64,000 nucleotides of DNA from Thermoplasmata archaeon (lineage in GTDB: Archaea; Thermoplasmatota; Thermoplasmata; Lutacidiplasmatales; UBA184): positions 405,042 to 469,041 of the forward strand of contig JAKIWL010000002.1 of assembly GCA_022750055.1 (NCBI GenBank), written 5' to 3'. How positions within the stretch are numbered: the first letter of the stretch is position 1; the number at the start of each line of letters is the position of its first letter. Below the pieces are notes generated by a model. That model made no database searches. It had not been told where the DNA came from and worked only from the letters and a program-made list of their open reading frames with translations. The translations under genes were made by a program, and so were the position numbers. Shown here one piece after another: positions 51,468-60,800 of this stretch.

Positions 51468-52508
51468 ATGGCCATCTTCCGGAGCAAAGCTCCGCTGAGG
51501 ATCAGTTTCGCCGGCGGCGGGACCGATGTCTCCCCCTACCCCGAAGAGAAGGGCGGCGCCGTGCTCAACTGCACGATAGATAAGTTCGCGTACGCGACGC
51601 TCTCCTCCAAGGAGAACGCAGCGGGCGCGACCCACGTGCACTCCCTCGATTACAACCTCTCGGCGAGCTACGACAAGCCCGAGGACCTCGTCTTCAACGG
51701 CGAGCTCGACCTCGTCAAGGCGGCCCTGAAGGTCCTCCGACCCTCGGTCGACGGGCGCGACAGCGGTCCGGGGCTCGAACTCTTCCTTCACTCGGACGCC
51801 CCGCCAGGGACCGGCCTCGGCTCGTCCTCCGCGATGTGCGTCGCGCTCGTGGGGGCCTTCCAACTGTACCTGAAGGAGGCCTGGACCGGATACGAGGTCG
51901 CGGAACTCGCCTACCGGATCGAGCGGGAGGAGTGGGGGAGGCGTGGGGGCCGGCAGGACCAGTACGCGGCGGTGTTCGGCGGGTTCAACTTCATGGAGTT
52001 CAACGGTACGACCACGGTGGTCAACCCGCTGCGGATCCACCCCGACGTCCTGAACGAGCTCGCCTACCGGCTCCTACTGTGCTACACAGGGACGAGCCAC
52101 TACTCCAACGACCTCATCGAGCGCCAGCAGGCGAGCTACTCGCAGAAGCGGCCGGAAACCGTCGACGCCCTCGACGCGACGAAGCGGCTCGCGCTCGACA
52201 TGAAGAACGAACTGTTGCGAGGGCGGATCGACGAGATGGGCCGGCTCCTCGATGAAGCGTGGCAACTGAAGAAGCACTTCACCGAGGGGATCTCGAACGA
52301 TCGGATCGACTCGTTCTACGCCCATGCGCGGGAGGCGGGAGCGCTAGGCGGAAAGCTCGTGGGAGCGGGCGGGGGAGGTTACATCCTCTTGTTCTGCGAC
52401 TTCGAGCGCAGGGCCAACGTCGCGAAGTCGGTCACCGAGTCGGGCGGCCGGGTCGTGGATTTCTCGCTCGAGCCGGGCGGTCTCCGGACGTGGATGGTCC
52501 GACCCTAG
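51468..52508 (+). CDS. GHMP kinase, heptose-7-phosphate kinase (HddA)-like
   Basis: A 346-residue sugar kinase. KAPLRISFAGGGTDVSPYPEE is the N-terminus typical of D-glycero-alpha-D-manno-heptose 7-phosphate kinases. The ATP loop is PPGTGLGSSSAM and the C-terminal glycine loop GGKLVGAGGGGYILLF. In bacteria HddA makes GDP-heptose precursors for S-layer glycans and LPS. In archaea such kinases are found in surface-glycan clusters, but none of the other heptose genes is next to it, so the substrate may differ. GTTAAATC about 27 bases upstream fits a leaderless start at 51468. Confidence 0.87.
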   Translation: MAIFRSKAPLRISFAGGGTDVSPYPEEKGGAVLNCTIDKFAYATLSSKENAAGATHVHSLDYNLSASYDKPEDLVFNGELDLVKAALKVLRPSVDGRDSGPGLELFLHSDAPPGTGLGSSSAMCVALVGAFQLYLKEAWTGYEVAELAYRIEREEWGRRGGRQDQYAAVFGGFNFMEFNGTTTVVNPLRIHPDVLNELAYRLLLCYTGTSHYSNDLIERQQASYSQKRPETVDALDATKRLALDMKNELLRGRIDEMGRLLDEAWQLKKHFTEGISNDRIDSFYAHAREAGALGGKLVGAGGGGYILLFCDFERRANVAKSVTESGGRVVDFSLEPGGLRTWMVRP

Positions 52509-52557
52509 TCGGATCGGGACCCCGCGGGACCCGATCGAGACGCCCCGGGATACCCGC

Positions 52558-53502
52558 CTAGGAATCGATCGCGCCCATCGGGAGGCCGGCGCGCTGCCGG
52601 AGCGCGTAATAGAATCCGCCGAACGCCGTGGCTGTGTGAGTCCGCATCCCTTGCATTCGAAGGGCCTGCTTGACCTCCTTCGGGCTCTGACGGGCATCGA
52701 GCGTCTTTGACGTGTCGTACTTGTACTGGAACGTCCCCGCCGGGCCCTTGGGGAACTGCTCCCAGTCCCGCGCGTTCGTGGGTCGCAGCTCGTGGGGTCG
52801 GTGCGGTCCCTGTTGACCGGCAAAGATGGGCATCGACAGGTGTTCCTCCGTGAGCCAGAGCATCGTCGCGTCCCGGATCGCGGATTCGGTCGCTTCGTCG
52901 AGCGCGCCGGGAGCGACCTGGGACTTTACCCAACTGACCATCGCGTCGAAGGTCTTTTCGGAGTTGTCCTCGAGCATCTGTAGGACCGCGAGACGGATCG
53001 CGCTCCGTCGAAGCGCGTCGATCCCGGTGTCCGATAGGCGGTACTCGGCGGCGAGTCCGACGAGCGCCTCTGCGTTCTCGGGCAGGTCCTTGAGCGAGAG
53101 CATGAACAGCGGGGTCGGGGGCTCCTTCTCCGCCACGTGCCAGAGCGAGAACTCCCCGCCGTCCGTCAGGAGCACGAGGGGTGCACCGACGCTCCGGGCC
53201 TTCTTGGCGGCCTCTTCGGCGGCCGAGCGGACCGGGGTCTTTGCGGCGTAGACCTCCAAGACCAGGCGAGGGCGTCCGGACGGGTCGAGCAGGGCGTACG
53301 AGGCGTGACCGCCGTCGAACTTCGTGGGGAAATCGAGGTAGACCTGCTTCTTGTCGTGCGGGTCCCATCCGAGCGAAACGAGGAAGGGGCTGACGATCCA
53401 GTGCTTGACCTGTTGGGGCGTGATGTCCTTGACGTCGGTCAGCACTTCGTTTGCGATGACTTGAAACTCACTCAATCGGCGCTGTAGGTCTTGGGCGTCC
53501 AT
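52558..53502 (-). CDS. Solitary HsdR-N / PD-(D/E)xK-like protein
   Basis: A 314-residue protein resembling the N-terminal nuclease domain of type I restriction subunit R. QVKHWIVSPFLVSLGWDP and the following ASYALLDPSGRPRLVLEVYAAK match its order, in which an Asp (YALLD) and a Glu-x-Lys (LEVYAAK) form the catalytic site. Here the lysine is three residues later than usual, so the site may be altered. No helicase, methylase or specificity subunit is nearby. The C-terminal 100 residues include RPHELRPTNARDW and are unassigned. It could be a nucleic-acid-binding or decoy protein. Confidence 0.6.
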   Translation of the reverse strand: MDAQDLQRRLSEFQVIANEVLTDVKDITPQQVKHWIVSPFLVSLGWDPHDKKQVYLDFPTKFDGGHASYALLDPSGRPRLVLEVYAAKTPVRSAAEEAAKKARSVGAPLVLLTDGGEFSLWHVAEKEPPTPLFMLSLKDLPENAEALVGLAAEYRLSDTGIDALRRSAIRLAVLQMLEDNSEKTFDAMVSWVKSQVAPGALDEATESAIRDATMLWLTEEHLSMPIFAGQQGPHRPHELRPTNARDWEQFPKGPAGTFQYKYDTSKTLDARQSPKEVKQALRMQGMRTHTATAFGGFYYALRQRAGLPMGAIDS

Positions 53503-53535
53503 CGGAGGAAGGAAGGCGGAGTAGGTGGGATAAGA

Positions 53536-54471
53536 CTACCGAAGGGTCGGGGGGGCGGCGCCGGCCGGGGACCGATCGCCGCGAAGCTCCATCGCGACCG
53601 CCCGAAGGTACGGTTCCAACCGTTCGAGCCCACGCCCTCGGAGGGCGGCGGGAGGAAGGCCGAGGCGACCGCTCAGCAGCCATTCGACCTCGTAGCGGTA
53701 GAGGAGGCTAGAGCCCACGGCTTCGAGCAGGCTCGCGAGCCGCAACGACCCCCGAGCCGAGAGGCGCCAATAGCGCGGGCGCTTGCCGAGCGCGGCGAAC
53801 ATCGCGTCGGTCAGCTCGCTGTATCGATAGACGATCGGACCCCCTAGGTCGTAGCGGCCGGATTCAGAGGAGTCCAGGGCCTCGCGAACGACGCGCGCGA
53901 GGTCGGTCACGGCGATCGGGCTCAGCGTGCAGGCGCCGTCCCCGAACATCGGGAAGAACGGGTACCGGTGGATCGAACGCATCATGACCCCGAGCAGCTT
54001 GTCCCCGACGCCGAAGAGTGCGCTCGGCCGAAGTACCGCATAGGAGAGCCCGCTCCGCTCGACGGAGTGATCGAACCGTCGCTTGTACACTAGGTAAGGG
54101 AGTGTCGTCTCCAACGAGTCGGGCGCCTCCGGCACGCTGACCTGGATGAGCCGGGCCACCCCGGCCCGGACCGAGGCCGCGAGCATTCGCTCCAGCCCCT
54201 CGTACAACACCCGGAACCGCGCCTCGGACCCGGATCGATACCAGGCCACGTTCACCACCGCGTCCACGTCGCGTAGTCGCTGGTCCCAGTCAACCTTCCC
54301 GCCGAGGTCGGTCTCGACCCACTCCACTCCGGCACTGCGTTCCTCCGTCGAGGCATGTCGATGGAGCGAACGGATCGAGTGATCCACGGCGAGCTCTCGG
54401 ACCAACGCCCGTCCGACGAACCCGCCCCCTCCCCCGACCAGCAGGAGGCGAGGGCGGGGCCTCGAGCTCAT
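53536..54471 (-). CDS. NAD(P)-dependent epimerase / complex I-assembly-like SDR protein
   Basis: A 311-residue extended SDR-fold protein. The NAD(P) loop is LLLVGGGGGFVGRALVREL. The SDR core then has VDAVVNVAWY, IQVSVPEAPD and YLVYKRRFD (YxxxK-like), with VLRPSALFGVGDKLL. It is closest to the NDUFA9/YfcH-like atypical SDRs that often bind NADPH without a clear reaction. The ATG overlaps the lipB stop (ATGA), so it belongs to the E1alpha-E3-lipB transcript, but no obvious role in lipoyl metabolism is known. Confidence 0.8.
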   Translation of the reverse strand: MSSRPRPRLLLVGGGGGFVGRALVRELAVDHSIRSLHRHASTEERSAGVEWVETDLGGKVDWDQRLRDVDAVVNVAWYRSGSEARFRVLYEGLERMLAASVRAGVARLIQVSVPEAPDSLETTLPYLVYKRRFDHSVERSGLSYAVLRPSALFGVGDKLLGVMMRSIHRYPFFPMFGDGACTLSPIAVTDLARVVREALDSSESGRYDLGGPIVYRYSELTDAMFAALGKRPRYWRLSARGSLRLASLLEAVGSSLLYRYEVEWLLSGRLGLPPAALRGRGLERLEPYLRAVAMELRGDRSPAGAAPPTLR

Positions 54472-55136
54472 CGGGCGAGGACCGACGCTTCGCCCGGGGG
54501 CGCGGCCCGAGGCGGTTCCCAAGGCGTCCCGAAGATGTGTTCCCAGGCCTCTCGGACGGGAACCCTCAGCGATCCCGTCGTCGTCGGTCGGCGAAGCTCC
54601 TCGGACACCGACGTCATCACCGTTCCGGGGAGGCCGCAGGGATGGAACGCCCGGAAAGGGGCGAGGTCGTTCGAGACGTTGAGCGCAAACCCATGGAACG
54701 TCACCCACGATTCGACCGCGATCCCCACGGAAGCGATCTTACGCTCCCCCCCCACCCCGACCCCGCGGCGTCCGGCCACTCGGTCGGCGGTCACGCCGAC
54801 CGCTCCCAAGGACTGGATCAGGAGCGACTCCACCTCGTGGACGAACCGGCGCACGTCCCGCCCTCGCGAGTTGAGGTCGACGATCGGGTATCCCACCAGC
54901 TGGCCGGGGCCGTGGTACGTACCCTTCCCGCCCCGTTCAACGGCGACGACCGGGATCCCTTCCGGCATCGTCTCTCCGTCGCTTCCCTGTACTCCGACGG
55001 TGACGACGGGGGAATGCTCGACGAGGAGGAGGGTGTCTGGGATCTCCCCTCGTTGACGTAGCGCACGCAGGGCGCGCATCTCCTGGAGGGCGGGAACGTA
55101 GGGGCGGGTTCCCCAGTCACGGATCGCGAGCGACAC
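54468..55136 (-). CDS. lipB: Lipoyl(octanoyl) transferase
   Basis: A 222-residue LipB. It moves an octanoyl group from acyl carrier protein to the lipoyl domain of E2. Motifs: ERGGKGTYHGPGQLVGYPIV, the catalytic Lys in GGERKIASVGIAVE, and the catalytic Cys in AFHPCGLPGTVM. The GTG start at 55136 overlaps the end of the E3 gene by 20 bases. LipB is the bacterial route; many archaea use LplA or LipM-type enzymes instead. Its place directly behind E3 makes the E2 at 59421 the obvious client. No lipoyl synthase (LipA) is in the window. Confidence 0.93.
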   Translation of the reverse strand: MSLAIRDWGTRPYVPALQEMRALRALRQRGEIPDTLLLVEHSPVVTVGVQGSDGETMPEGIPVVAVERGGKGTYHGPGQLVGYPIVDLNSRGRDVRRFVHEVESLLIQSLGAVGVTADRVAGRRGVGVGGERKIASVGIAVESWVTFHGFALNVSNDLAPFRAFHPCGLPGTVMTSVSEELRRPTTTGSLRVPVREAWEHIFGTPWEPPRAAPPGEASVLAR

Positions 55137-56559
55137 GCTTCCTCGCCACTACATGGAACGGCTCGCCGAGCCACAGCAGGGCGGCCTCCTGAAGCGTCTC
55201 GGAGAAAGTCGGATGGGGGTGGATCGTCATCGCGAGGTCCCGGACGGTGGCGGCCATCTCGATAGCAAGCCCGGCTTCGGCGATGAACTCCCCGACCGAT
55301 TCTCCGGCGGCCTGGACCCCCAAGAGCAGCCCCGTCTGGTCATCGCCGACTATCTTCAGCCAGCCCTTCGTGGCATGGGCGGCGTGGGCCCGTCCCAAGG
55401 CGGCGAACGGAAAGCGGGCCTCCCGCGCCGCGTGTCCCTGAGCGCCGGCCTCCGCCATCGTCAACCCGACGCTGGCGAGCTCGGGGTCGGTGAAGACGAC
55501 AGAGGGGATAGTTTGGAACTGAAATCGGGTCGGTCGGCCCGCGATCGCTTCCGCGGCGACCACGCCCTCCCGATAGGCCTTGTGCGCCAGCATCGGAGGA
55601 CGCGCGACGTCGCCCACCGCGTAGATATGGGACACATTCGTCCGTTGCTGGGCATCGACGGTGATGAATCCGGACTTGGGATCGCGCGTCACCCCTGCCT
55701 CCTCGAGTCCCAGGTCGTTCGATTCCGGACGCTTGCCCACCGTCAGGAACAGCCGTTCCGCCTCTAGGTCGTGGGAACCGGCCGCGTCGACCACCGTGAG
55801 CACGACGCGCCCCTTCTCTCGGAGGAGGTGCGTGGCCCGAGTGCCGACCCGGACCTCGACCCCTTCCTTGAGGAAGGTTCCGGTGAGCTCCTGCGAGAGA
55901 TCGGGATCGACGCCCGGAAGCAGTTGCGACAGGAGCTCCACGATGGTCACGCGCACTCCCACTCGAGCCAGGAACTCCCCGAGCTCGCAACCGCTCACGC
56001 CCCCACCGAGTACGAGCATCGACTTCGGGAGCGTACCAAGGGTGAGAATGTCCTCGGCGGTCAAGACGCGGTCTCCGTCGGGCTCGAAACCGGGGAAGGA
56101 GGTGGGCGAAGCCCCCGTGGCCAGGATGGCCGAGGAGAAATCGATCCGTTCCCTCCCGCCATCGGGGGCGGTCAGTTCGGCCGAGTTCGGCCCGGTGAGA
56201 CGCGCCTCGCCCTTCAGGACCTGCACTCCCGCTAGCTTCAGCAGCTGTTGGACCCCGGAGCGCTCCTTCTGGATGACCGACTCCTTCCACGCCATCGCTT
56301 TGGCTAGGTCGAAGCGTGGGTTCTCGGCGAGAACTCCGATCTCCGGCCCCTCGGTCCGCACGGCATGCAGCAGGCCGGCGGCGTGAATGAGCGCCTTGGA
56401 CGGGATGCAACCTCGGTTGAGGCACTCTCCCCCGAGCTCTCGACGCTCCACCAGAAGGACCTTGAGCCCGAGTTGGCCGAGGCGGATCGCAGCGATGTAG
56501 CCTCCGGGCCCTCCACCGATCACAAGGGTTCCGGTCTCGCGTGCGTAGGTGCCGGCCAT
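55117..56559 (-). CDS. lpdA: Dihydrolipoyl dehydrogenase (E3)
   Basis: A 480-residue FAD- and NAD-dependent enzyme that re-oxidises dihydrolipoyl groups. The FAD loop is LVIGGGPGGYIAA, the redox disulfide LGGECLNRGCIPSKAL, the NAD loop MLVLGGGVSGCELGEFLA, and the C-terminal His-Glu pair is in HPHPTFSETLQEAAL. All active-site elements are intact. It follows E1alpha by six bases and overlaps lipB, forming the first 2-oxoacid dehydrogenase operon. Confidence 0.96.
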   Translation of the reverse strand: MAGTYARETGTLVIGGGPGGYIAAIRLGQLGLKVLLVERRELGGECLNRGCIPSKALIHAAGLLHAVRTEGPEIGVLAENPRFDLAKAMAWKESVIQKERSGVQQLLKLAGVQVLKGEARLTGPNSAELTAPDGGRERIDFSSAILATGASPTSFPGFEPDGDRVLTAEDILTLGTLPKSMLVLGGGVSGCELGEFLARVGVRVTIVELLSQLLPGVDPDLSQELTGTFLKEGVEVRVGTRATHLLREKGRVVLTVVDAAGSHDLEAERLFLTVGKRPESNDLGLEEAGVTRDPKSGFITVDAQQRTNVSHIYAVGDVARPPMLAHKAYREGVVAAEAIAGRPTRFQFQTIPSVVFTDPELASVGLTMAEAGAQGHAAREARFPFAALGRAHAAHATKGWLKIVGDDQTGLLLGVQAAGESVGEFIAEAGLAIEMAATVRDLAMTIHPHPTFSETLQEAALLWLGEPFHVVARKRVARDP

Positions 56560-56565
56560 ATCGAC

Positions 56566-57675
56566 TCAGCCGCCTCCCGAGCCGGGCGGAAGGAAAACGT
56601 CCGTGGTCAGCGAGCGCGCGTCGGGCGGGGCGGTGGCCTCCGCCTCCTTCACGGCCGACCGGACCCGAGCGTCGGCGTCCGCCGCCACGGTCCGGACCAC
56701 CTCGTCATCGAGAACCCCCCGATCGCGGAGAAGCCGCGCGAGGCGCGCGACGGGGTCCCTCGCGCGCCCTCGGACGAGGAAATCGGCGGGCTGGTATCTA
56801 CTCGGGTCGTCCGAGCTCGAGTGGGGGGTCATCCGGAACACCACGAACTCGATCAGGCTGGGTCCGCCCCCCGTCCGCGCTCGGTCGAGGGCCTCCTTCA
56901 GGGCAGCGTGGACCGCGACGACATCCGTCCCGTCGATGCGAACCCCGCTGAACCCGTACGCGTTCGCCTTCTCGGCGAGGACGTCGACGTGCGTCTGGCG
57001 CTGGACCGGGATCGAGATCGCCCACTGGTTGTTCGTCAGGCAGAAGACGACCGGCAAGGAGAGGGCCCCGGCGAAGTTCATCCCGGCGTGGAAATCGTTC
57101 GCGCTCGTGGCGCCGTCCCCGAAGAACGCGAGCGCGACGCCCGGGTCGTGACGGAGCTTCTGCCCGTAGGCGAGGCCGACGGCCTGCGAGATCTGCGTCC
57201 CGATCACCGAGGACATCGACACGTACCGAACCTCCCGGGCCGTCGGGTGGCACGGCATCTGCCGCCCCCGAGCGGGGTCCAGGTCGTCGGCGAACAGATG
57301 GTGCATGTACGTGACCAGGGAGTGTCCGCGCGCCAGCGCTAGCAGTTGCTCACGGAGGCCCGGGAACACCCAGTCCGATTCGGCGATCGCGAGCCAGGCC
57401 CCCAGACTCACCGCTTCCTGACCCGTCGCCGGCCCGTAGAATCCGATCCGCCCTTGTCGCTGGAGTCCGAGCATCCTCTCGTCCAGGGTGCGTCCGAGGA
57501 TCATCCATCGGTAGGCGTCGAGAAGGCGAACCCTCCAATCGGGTCCGACCGAACCCGCGAGGGCACCTTCCGAGTACTCGAGCGCTACGAGCTCAGGCTG
57601 TGCCGGAACGGGGGGTTCCGGCGGCGCGCGGGGAGGGCCGCGCCGGGTCGAGTCGGTCCGCTTCGCCCGAGGCAC
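56566..57675 (-). CDS. 2-oxoacid dehydrogenase E1 alpha, first copy
   Basis: A 369-residue thiamine-diphosphate enzyme subunit. The ThDP motif is GDGATSANDFHAGMNFAG followed by CLTNNQWAIS, and the phosphorylation-loop region reads MTPHSSSDDPSRYQ, as in branched-chain 2-oxoacid dehydrogenases rather than pyruvate-only enzymes. The start codon is GTG, and an extra 30-residue Pro/Arg-rich head precedes the homologous part. No E1 beta follows it; the only E1 beta in the window is at 60801. It is therefore a second alpha, heading the operon with E3 and lipB. Confidence 0.92.
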   Translation of the reverse strand: MPRAKRTDSTRRGPPRAPPEPPVPAQPELVALEYSEGALAGSVGPDWRVRLLDAYRWMILGRTLDERMLGLQRQGRIGFYGPATGQEAVSLGAWLAIAESDWVFPGLREQLLALARGHSLVTYMHHLFADDLDPARGRQMPCHPTAREVRYVSMSSVIGTQISQAVGLAYGQKLRHDPGVALAFFGDGATSANDFHAGMNFAGALSLPVVFCLTNNQWAISIPVQRQTHVDVLAEKANAYGFSGVRIDGTDVVAVHAALKEALDRARTGGGPSLIEFVVFRMTPHSSSDDPSRYQPADFLVRGRARDPVARLARLLRDRGVLDDEVVRTVAADADARVRSAVKEAEATAPPDARSLTTDVFLPPGSGGG

Positions 57676-57875
57676 GGGGAGCGAGGACGGTCCTCCGGTA
57701 TTTCACGGGGCCGCCGTCCGGACGGGAGGCCCGCACGCGGATCGCCGCCCGCCCGAGACCGGAGCAGCCGGCCCCGACCGACTACCGACGCGTCGGAAGG
57801 GTATTGAACCGGGCGCATCGCTACCGCTTCAGCTCCGGCCCCACCGGATGAGGGGCCGAGGCGGGTCGGGAACGC

Positions 57876-59381
57876 ATGCTCGACGCCACCACCCAGCTCA
57901 TCGTGGACCTGTTCGTCCTCCTCGCCGCCGCGGTGCTGGCCGGAGAGATCTCGGTCCACCTGGGCCAGGCCGCCCTGGTCGGTCAGCTGATCGCCGGCGT
58001 GGTCCTGGGGCCCACTTTGCTGGGCCCGTTCTTCGGCCTGACGGGCTTGACCGCGGCGCTGACGGCGGTCCAGACCCTGGCCGTGATCTTCGTGCTCTTC
58101 CTCGCCGGCCTCGAGGTCGTTCCCACCACCATCTACCGGATGGAGTTCGGGAACCTCGTCCTCGGCATCGGGGCGTTCGCCGTCCCGTTCACCCTCGGAG
58201 CCCTGCTCGTCGGGCCGGTGCTCGGACTGGGGTACCCGACCAATCTCTACGTCGCCCTGACGCTGTCCATCACGGCCCTGCCGGTGATGAGCATCATGCT
58301 CGACGAGCTCGGGCTCGGCCGGACGCGGCTCGGAACCTGGCTGCTGAACGCGGCCCTCGTCAACGAACTCACCGCGGTCTCGGTCTTCGCGGTCCTGTTG
58401 CGACTCGGTACGACCCCGTTCGCGAACGTGACCGCGGTCCTCACCGGCGTGGTCTCCCTCGCACTATTCATCGCAACGATGCTCACGATCCACCAGGGGC
58501 TCAACCTCCTGCGTTCGTCGCGTCTCTGGGACCGATTGGCGAAGGGGTTCGCGAAAACATGGCGGAGCAAGCAGGGGGAGTTCGCCCTCCTGATGGTCCT
58601 GGTCGTCGGGGCCACCCTGTACTCTCAGTTCCTTGGACTGACCTACGTGGTGGGGGCCTTCTACGCAGGGCTTCTCGTGACGCGAGAGAGCGCCGGCAAG
58701 GAGGCGCACCGTTCGATCAGCCAGATCTTCGGCGCGATGAGCTGGGGGTTCTTCATCCCGCTCTTCTTCGCCCTCATCGGGGTCAACATGAACCTCCAGC
58801 AGCTCGCGACGCCGACTCTCGTGGTCTCCTTCGCCATCCTGCTCGGGTTCGCCGCGATCAGCAAGATCGGGTCGGGATTCTCGATCGCCACCTTGTTCGG
58901 GTGGAAGCGGACCGACGCGCTCACGATCGGACATCTGGTGAACAGCCGGGGCGCCGTCGAGCTCGCGATGGCCGTGATCCTCCTCGACGCGGGGCTGATC
59001 ACGATCCGGATCTTCACGCTCGTCGCCGCCATCGGCCTCGTGACGACGATCCTCGCCCCGATCGGGGCGACCCAGGCGATCCTACGGGACCCGGAACGGC
59101 GCGATGCGCTGTATCGACGGGTCCCTTCTCTCCGGCCCGGTCCGGGACGGCGACGATATCGTTCGGTCGACCCGGAGGAGGCCCTTTGGGGGTGGTCCCC
59201 GGGTTCGATCTTGGTCGAAGACACGCGGGCCTCTGCCTCCGGCGTTCCGAATCCGTCCGCGGGCTCGACCCCTCCCCCTCAACCTACGCCGGACCCAGCG
59301 TCCGGATCGGCCGAGTCGGCGGCCCCGGCGGGCCTTCCACCCCTACCGCGCGATCGACGCAAGCCCAGGCCCGGGAAGTAG
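57876..59381 (+). CDS. CPA2-family cation:proton antiporter
   Basis: A 501-residue antiporter of the KefB/NapA type, with about twelve helices in residues 1-400. GQAALVGQLIAGVVLGPTLLGP and LFLAGLEVVPTTIY are typical of the N-terminal half; the ion-binding region reads LLNAALVNELTAVSVFA, and the last helices include SRGAVELAMAVILLDAGLI. The C-terminal 90 residues are a Pro/Ser-rich cytoplasmic tail. It would exchange protons for Na+ or K+ for pH control. It is inverted between the two halves of the 2-oxoacid dehydrogenase locus. Confidence 0.9.
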   Translation: MLDATTQLIVDLFVLLAAAVLAGEISVHLGQAALVGQLIAGVVLGPTLLGPFFGLTGLTAALTAVQTLAVIFVLFLAGLEVVPTTIYRMEFGNLVLGIGAFAVPFTLGALLVGPVLGLGYPTNLYVALTLSITALPVMSIMLDELGLGRTRLGTWLLNAALVNELTAVSVFAVLLRLGTTPFANVTAVLTGVVSLALFIATMLTIHQGLNLLRSSRLWDRLAKGFAKTWRSKQGEFALLMVLVVGATLYSQFLGLTYVVGAFYAGLLVTRESAGKEAHRSISQIFGAMSWGFFIPLFFALIGVNMNLQQLATPTLVVSFAILLGFAAISKIGSGFSIATLFGWKRTDALTIGHLVNSRGAVELAMAVILLDAGLITIRIFTLVAAIGLVTTILAPIGATQAILRDPERRDALYRRVPSLRPGPGRRRYRSVDPEEALWGWSPGSILVEDTRASASGVPNPSAGSTPPPQPTPDPASGSAESAAPAGLPPLPRDRRKPRPGK

Positions 59382-59420
59382 GGAGCGCAGCACACCTGGG
59401 CTCAGAAGGCAAGAGGCGGT

Positions 59421-60791
59421 TCAGGCCATGTCCGCGAACAGCGAGTGGGGGTCTTCGAGATGCGCCTTGACGACCGCCAGGAACTGCGCCCCGACGATCC
59501 CGTCGAGAACGCGGTGGTCCAGGGAGACCGAGAGGTTCATGAACTGGCCCGGTCCGATCGACCCGTCGGTGAGGTAAGCGGGCCGGCGCTGGATCTTGTG
59601 GACCCCGAGGATCGCGACCTCGGGATAGTTGAGGATCGGGGTCGCGAGGATCCCACCCAGGGCGCCGAGGCTCGTGATCGTGAACGTCCCTCCCGAGAGT
59701 TCGGCCAGGGTGAGCTTCCCCTCGCGAGCCCGCTCCGAGAGCTCCTGAATCTCTCGGGCGAGCTGATTGAGGCTCTTCCGTTCCGCATGATGAATGACCG
59801 GGACGATGAGTCCCTCGGGCGTCGCCGCGGCGATCCCGATGTGATAGCTCGAAAAGACGTCGAGCTCCCCCTGTGCATCGTCCATGCGGGCGTTCATCCA
59901 GGGGTGGGCCTTCAGCCCCTGGACCACCGCCTTGACGATGAACGGAAGGTAGCTCAGCTTCGCCCCGCCGGAGACTTCGATGTGCTTGGCCATCCGGTCG
60001 CGTAGGCGCACGAGCTCGCTCACCTCGATCTCCTCCACGTAGGTGAAGTGCGCCGCGGTGTGGACGGACGCGCTCATGCGTTCGGAGATCACGCGTCGAA
60101 TCCCGCGGATGGGTACTCGCTGAAATTCGCCCGCGTTCGATGGCCCGGCTGTCGCCGTTCGAGGCGGGCCGGAGGCGCTACCCGCAGCGGATGGGGACCC
60201 ACGAGGAACTTGCGTCGACGCCGAAACGTCCGGCCCGGGCGCGCGCCCTCCCAGATCGGACTCCTGGATCCGACCGCCGGGACCCGTCCCCGTCACGTGG
60301 CCCAGGTCGATGCCACGTTCCGAGGCGAGTCGCCGCAGATAAGGCGTCGCGAGGATCCGCGCCGGACCTTCGGCGGCGGGCGTCGGGCTTGCGGACGGGT
60401 TTCCCGGCGCGGCATCGGATCGGGCGGGGCCGGAAGTGGGACGCGGTTCCGTGGCGCTGGTGCGGGCGGCCGCTCCGGACGCTGCCGGGCGGGAAGCCCC
60501 CGAGCCCGCCCGGGGTTGGGGAGCGCCCCCGGCGGGAGAGGCCGGAGTACCCCCGGATTCCTCGATCGTGACCAGGATCCCGCCCACCTTGACCTTCTCA
60601 CCGACCTGGGCGTGGATCTTGACGATCCGGCCGGACTTAGGGCTCGGGATCTCGACATTGGCCTTGTCCGTCAGGACGGAGACCAACGGCGCGTCCTCCA
60701 GGACGGGACCCCCTTCCTGGACGAACCATTGGACCACCTCGCCCTCGGCGACGCCCTCGCCGATGTCCGGCAGTCGGAATTCGTAGCTCAT
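59421..60791 (-). CDS. 2-oxoacid dehydrogenase E2 (dihydrolipoyl acyltransferase)
   Basis: A 456-residue core protein. The lipoyl domain (residues 1-80) has the lipoylated lysine in VLTDKANVEIPSP. A Pro/Ala linker leads to the peripheral-subunit-binding domain (ILATPYLRRLASERGIDLGHV, GTGPGGRIQESDL) and the catalytic domain, with RVPIRGIRRVISERM, TFTITSLGALGG and the H-x-x-x-D-G site in SLDHRVLDGIVGAQF. It follows E1 beta by nine bases and converges on the antiporter. Bound LipB and E3 are encoded 4-6 kb away. Confidence 0.96.
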   Translation of the reverse strand: MSYEFRLPDIGEGVAEGEVVQWFVQEGGPVLEDAPLVSVLTDKANVEIPSPKSGRIVKIHAQVGEKVKVGGILVTIEESGGTPASPAGGAPQPRAGSGASRPAASGAAARTSATEPRPTSGPARSDAAPGNPSASPTPAAEGPARILATPYLRRLASERGIDLGHVTGTGPGGRIQESDLGGRAPGPDVSASTQVPRGSPSAAGSASGPPRTATAGPSNAGEFQRVPIRGIRRVISERMSASVHTAAHFTYVEEIEVSELVRLRDRMAKHIEVSGGAKLSYLPFIVKAVVQGLKAHPWMNARMDDAQGELDVFSSYHIGIAAATPEGLIVPVIHHAERKSLNQLAREIQELSERAREGKLTLAELSGGTFTITSLGALGGILATPILNYPEVAILGVHKIQRRPAYLTDGSIGPGQFMNLSVSLDHRVLDGIVGAQFLAVVKAHLEDPHSLFADMA

Positions 60792-60800
60792 CGCGGGCTC

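Noticed and set aside
57848..59470. A 540-codon frame on the + strand over the antiporter
   Set aside because: It is Arg/Pro/Asp-rich with no domain. The frame at 57876 encodes a clear CPA2 antiporter on the same strand.
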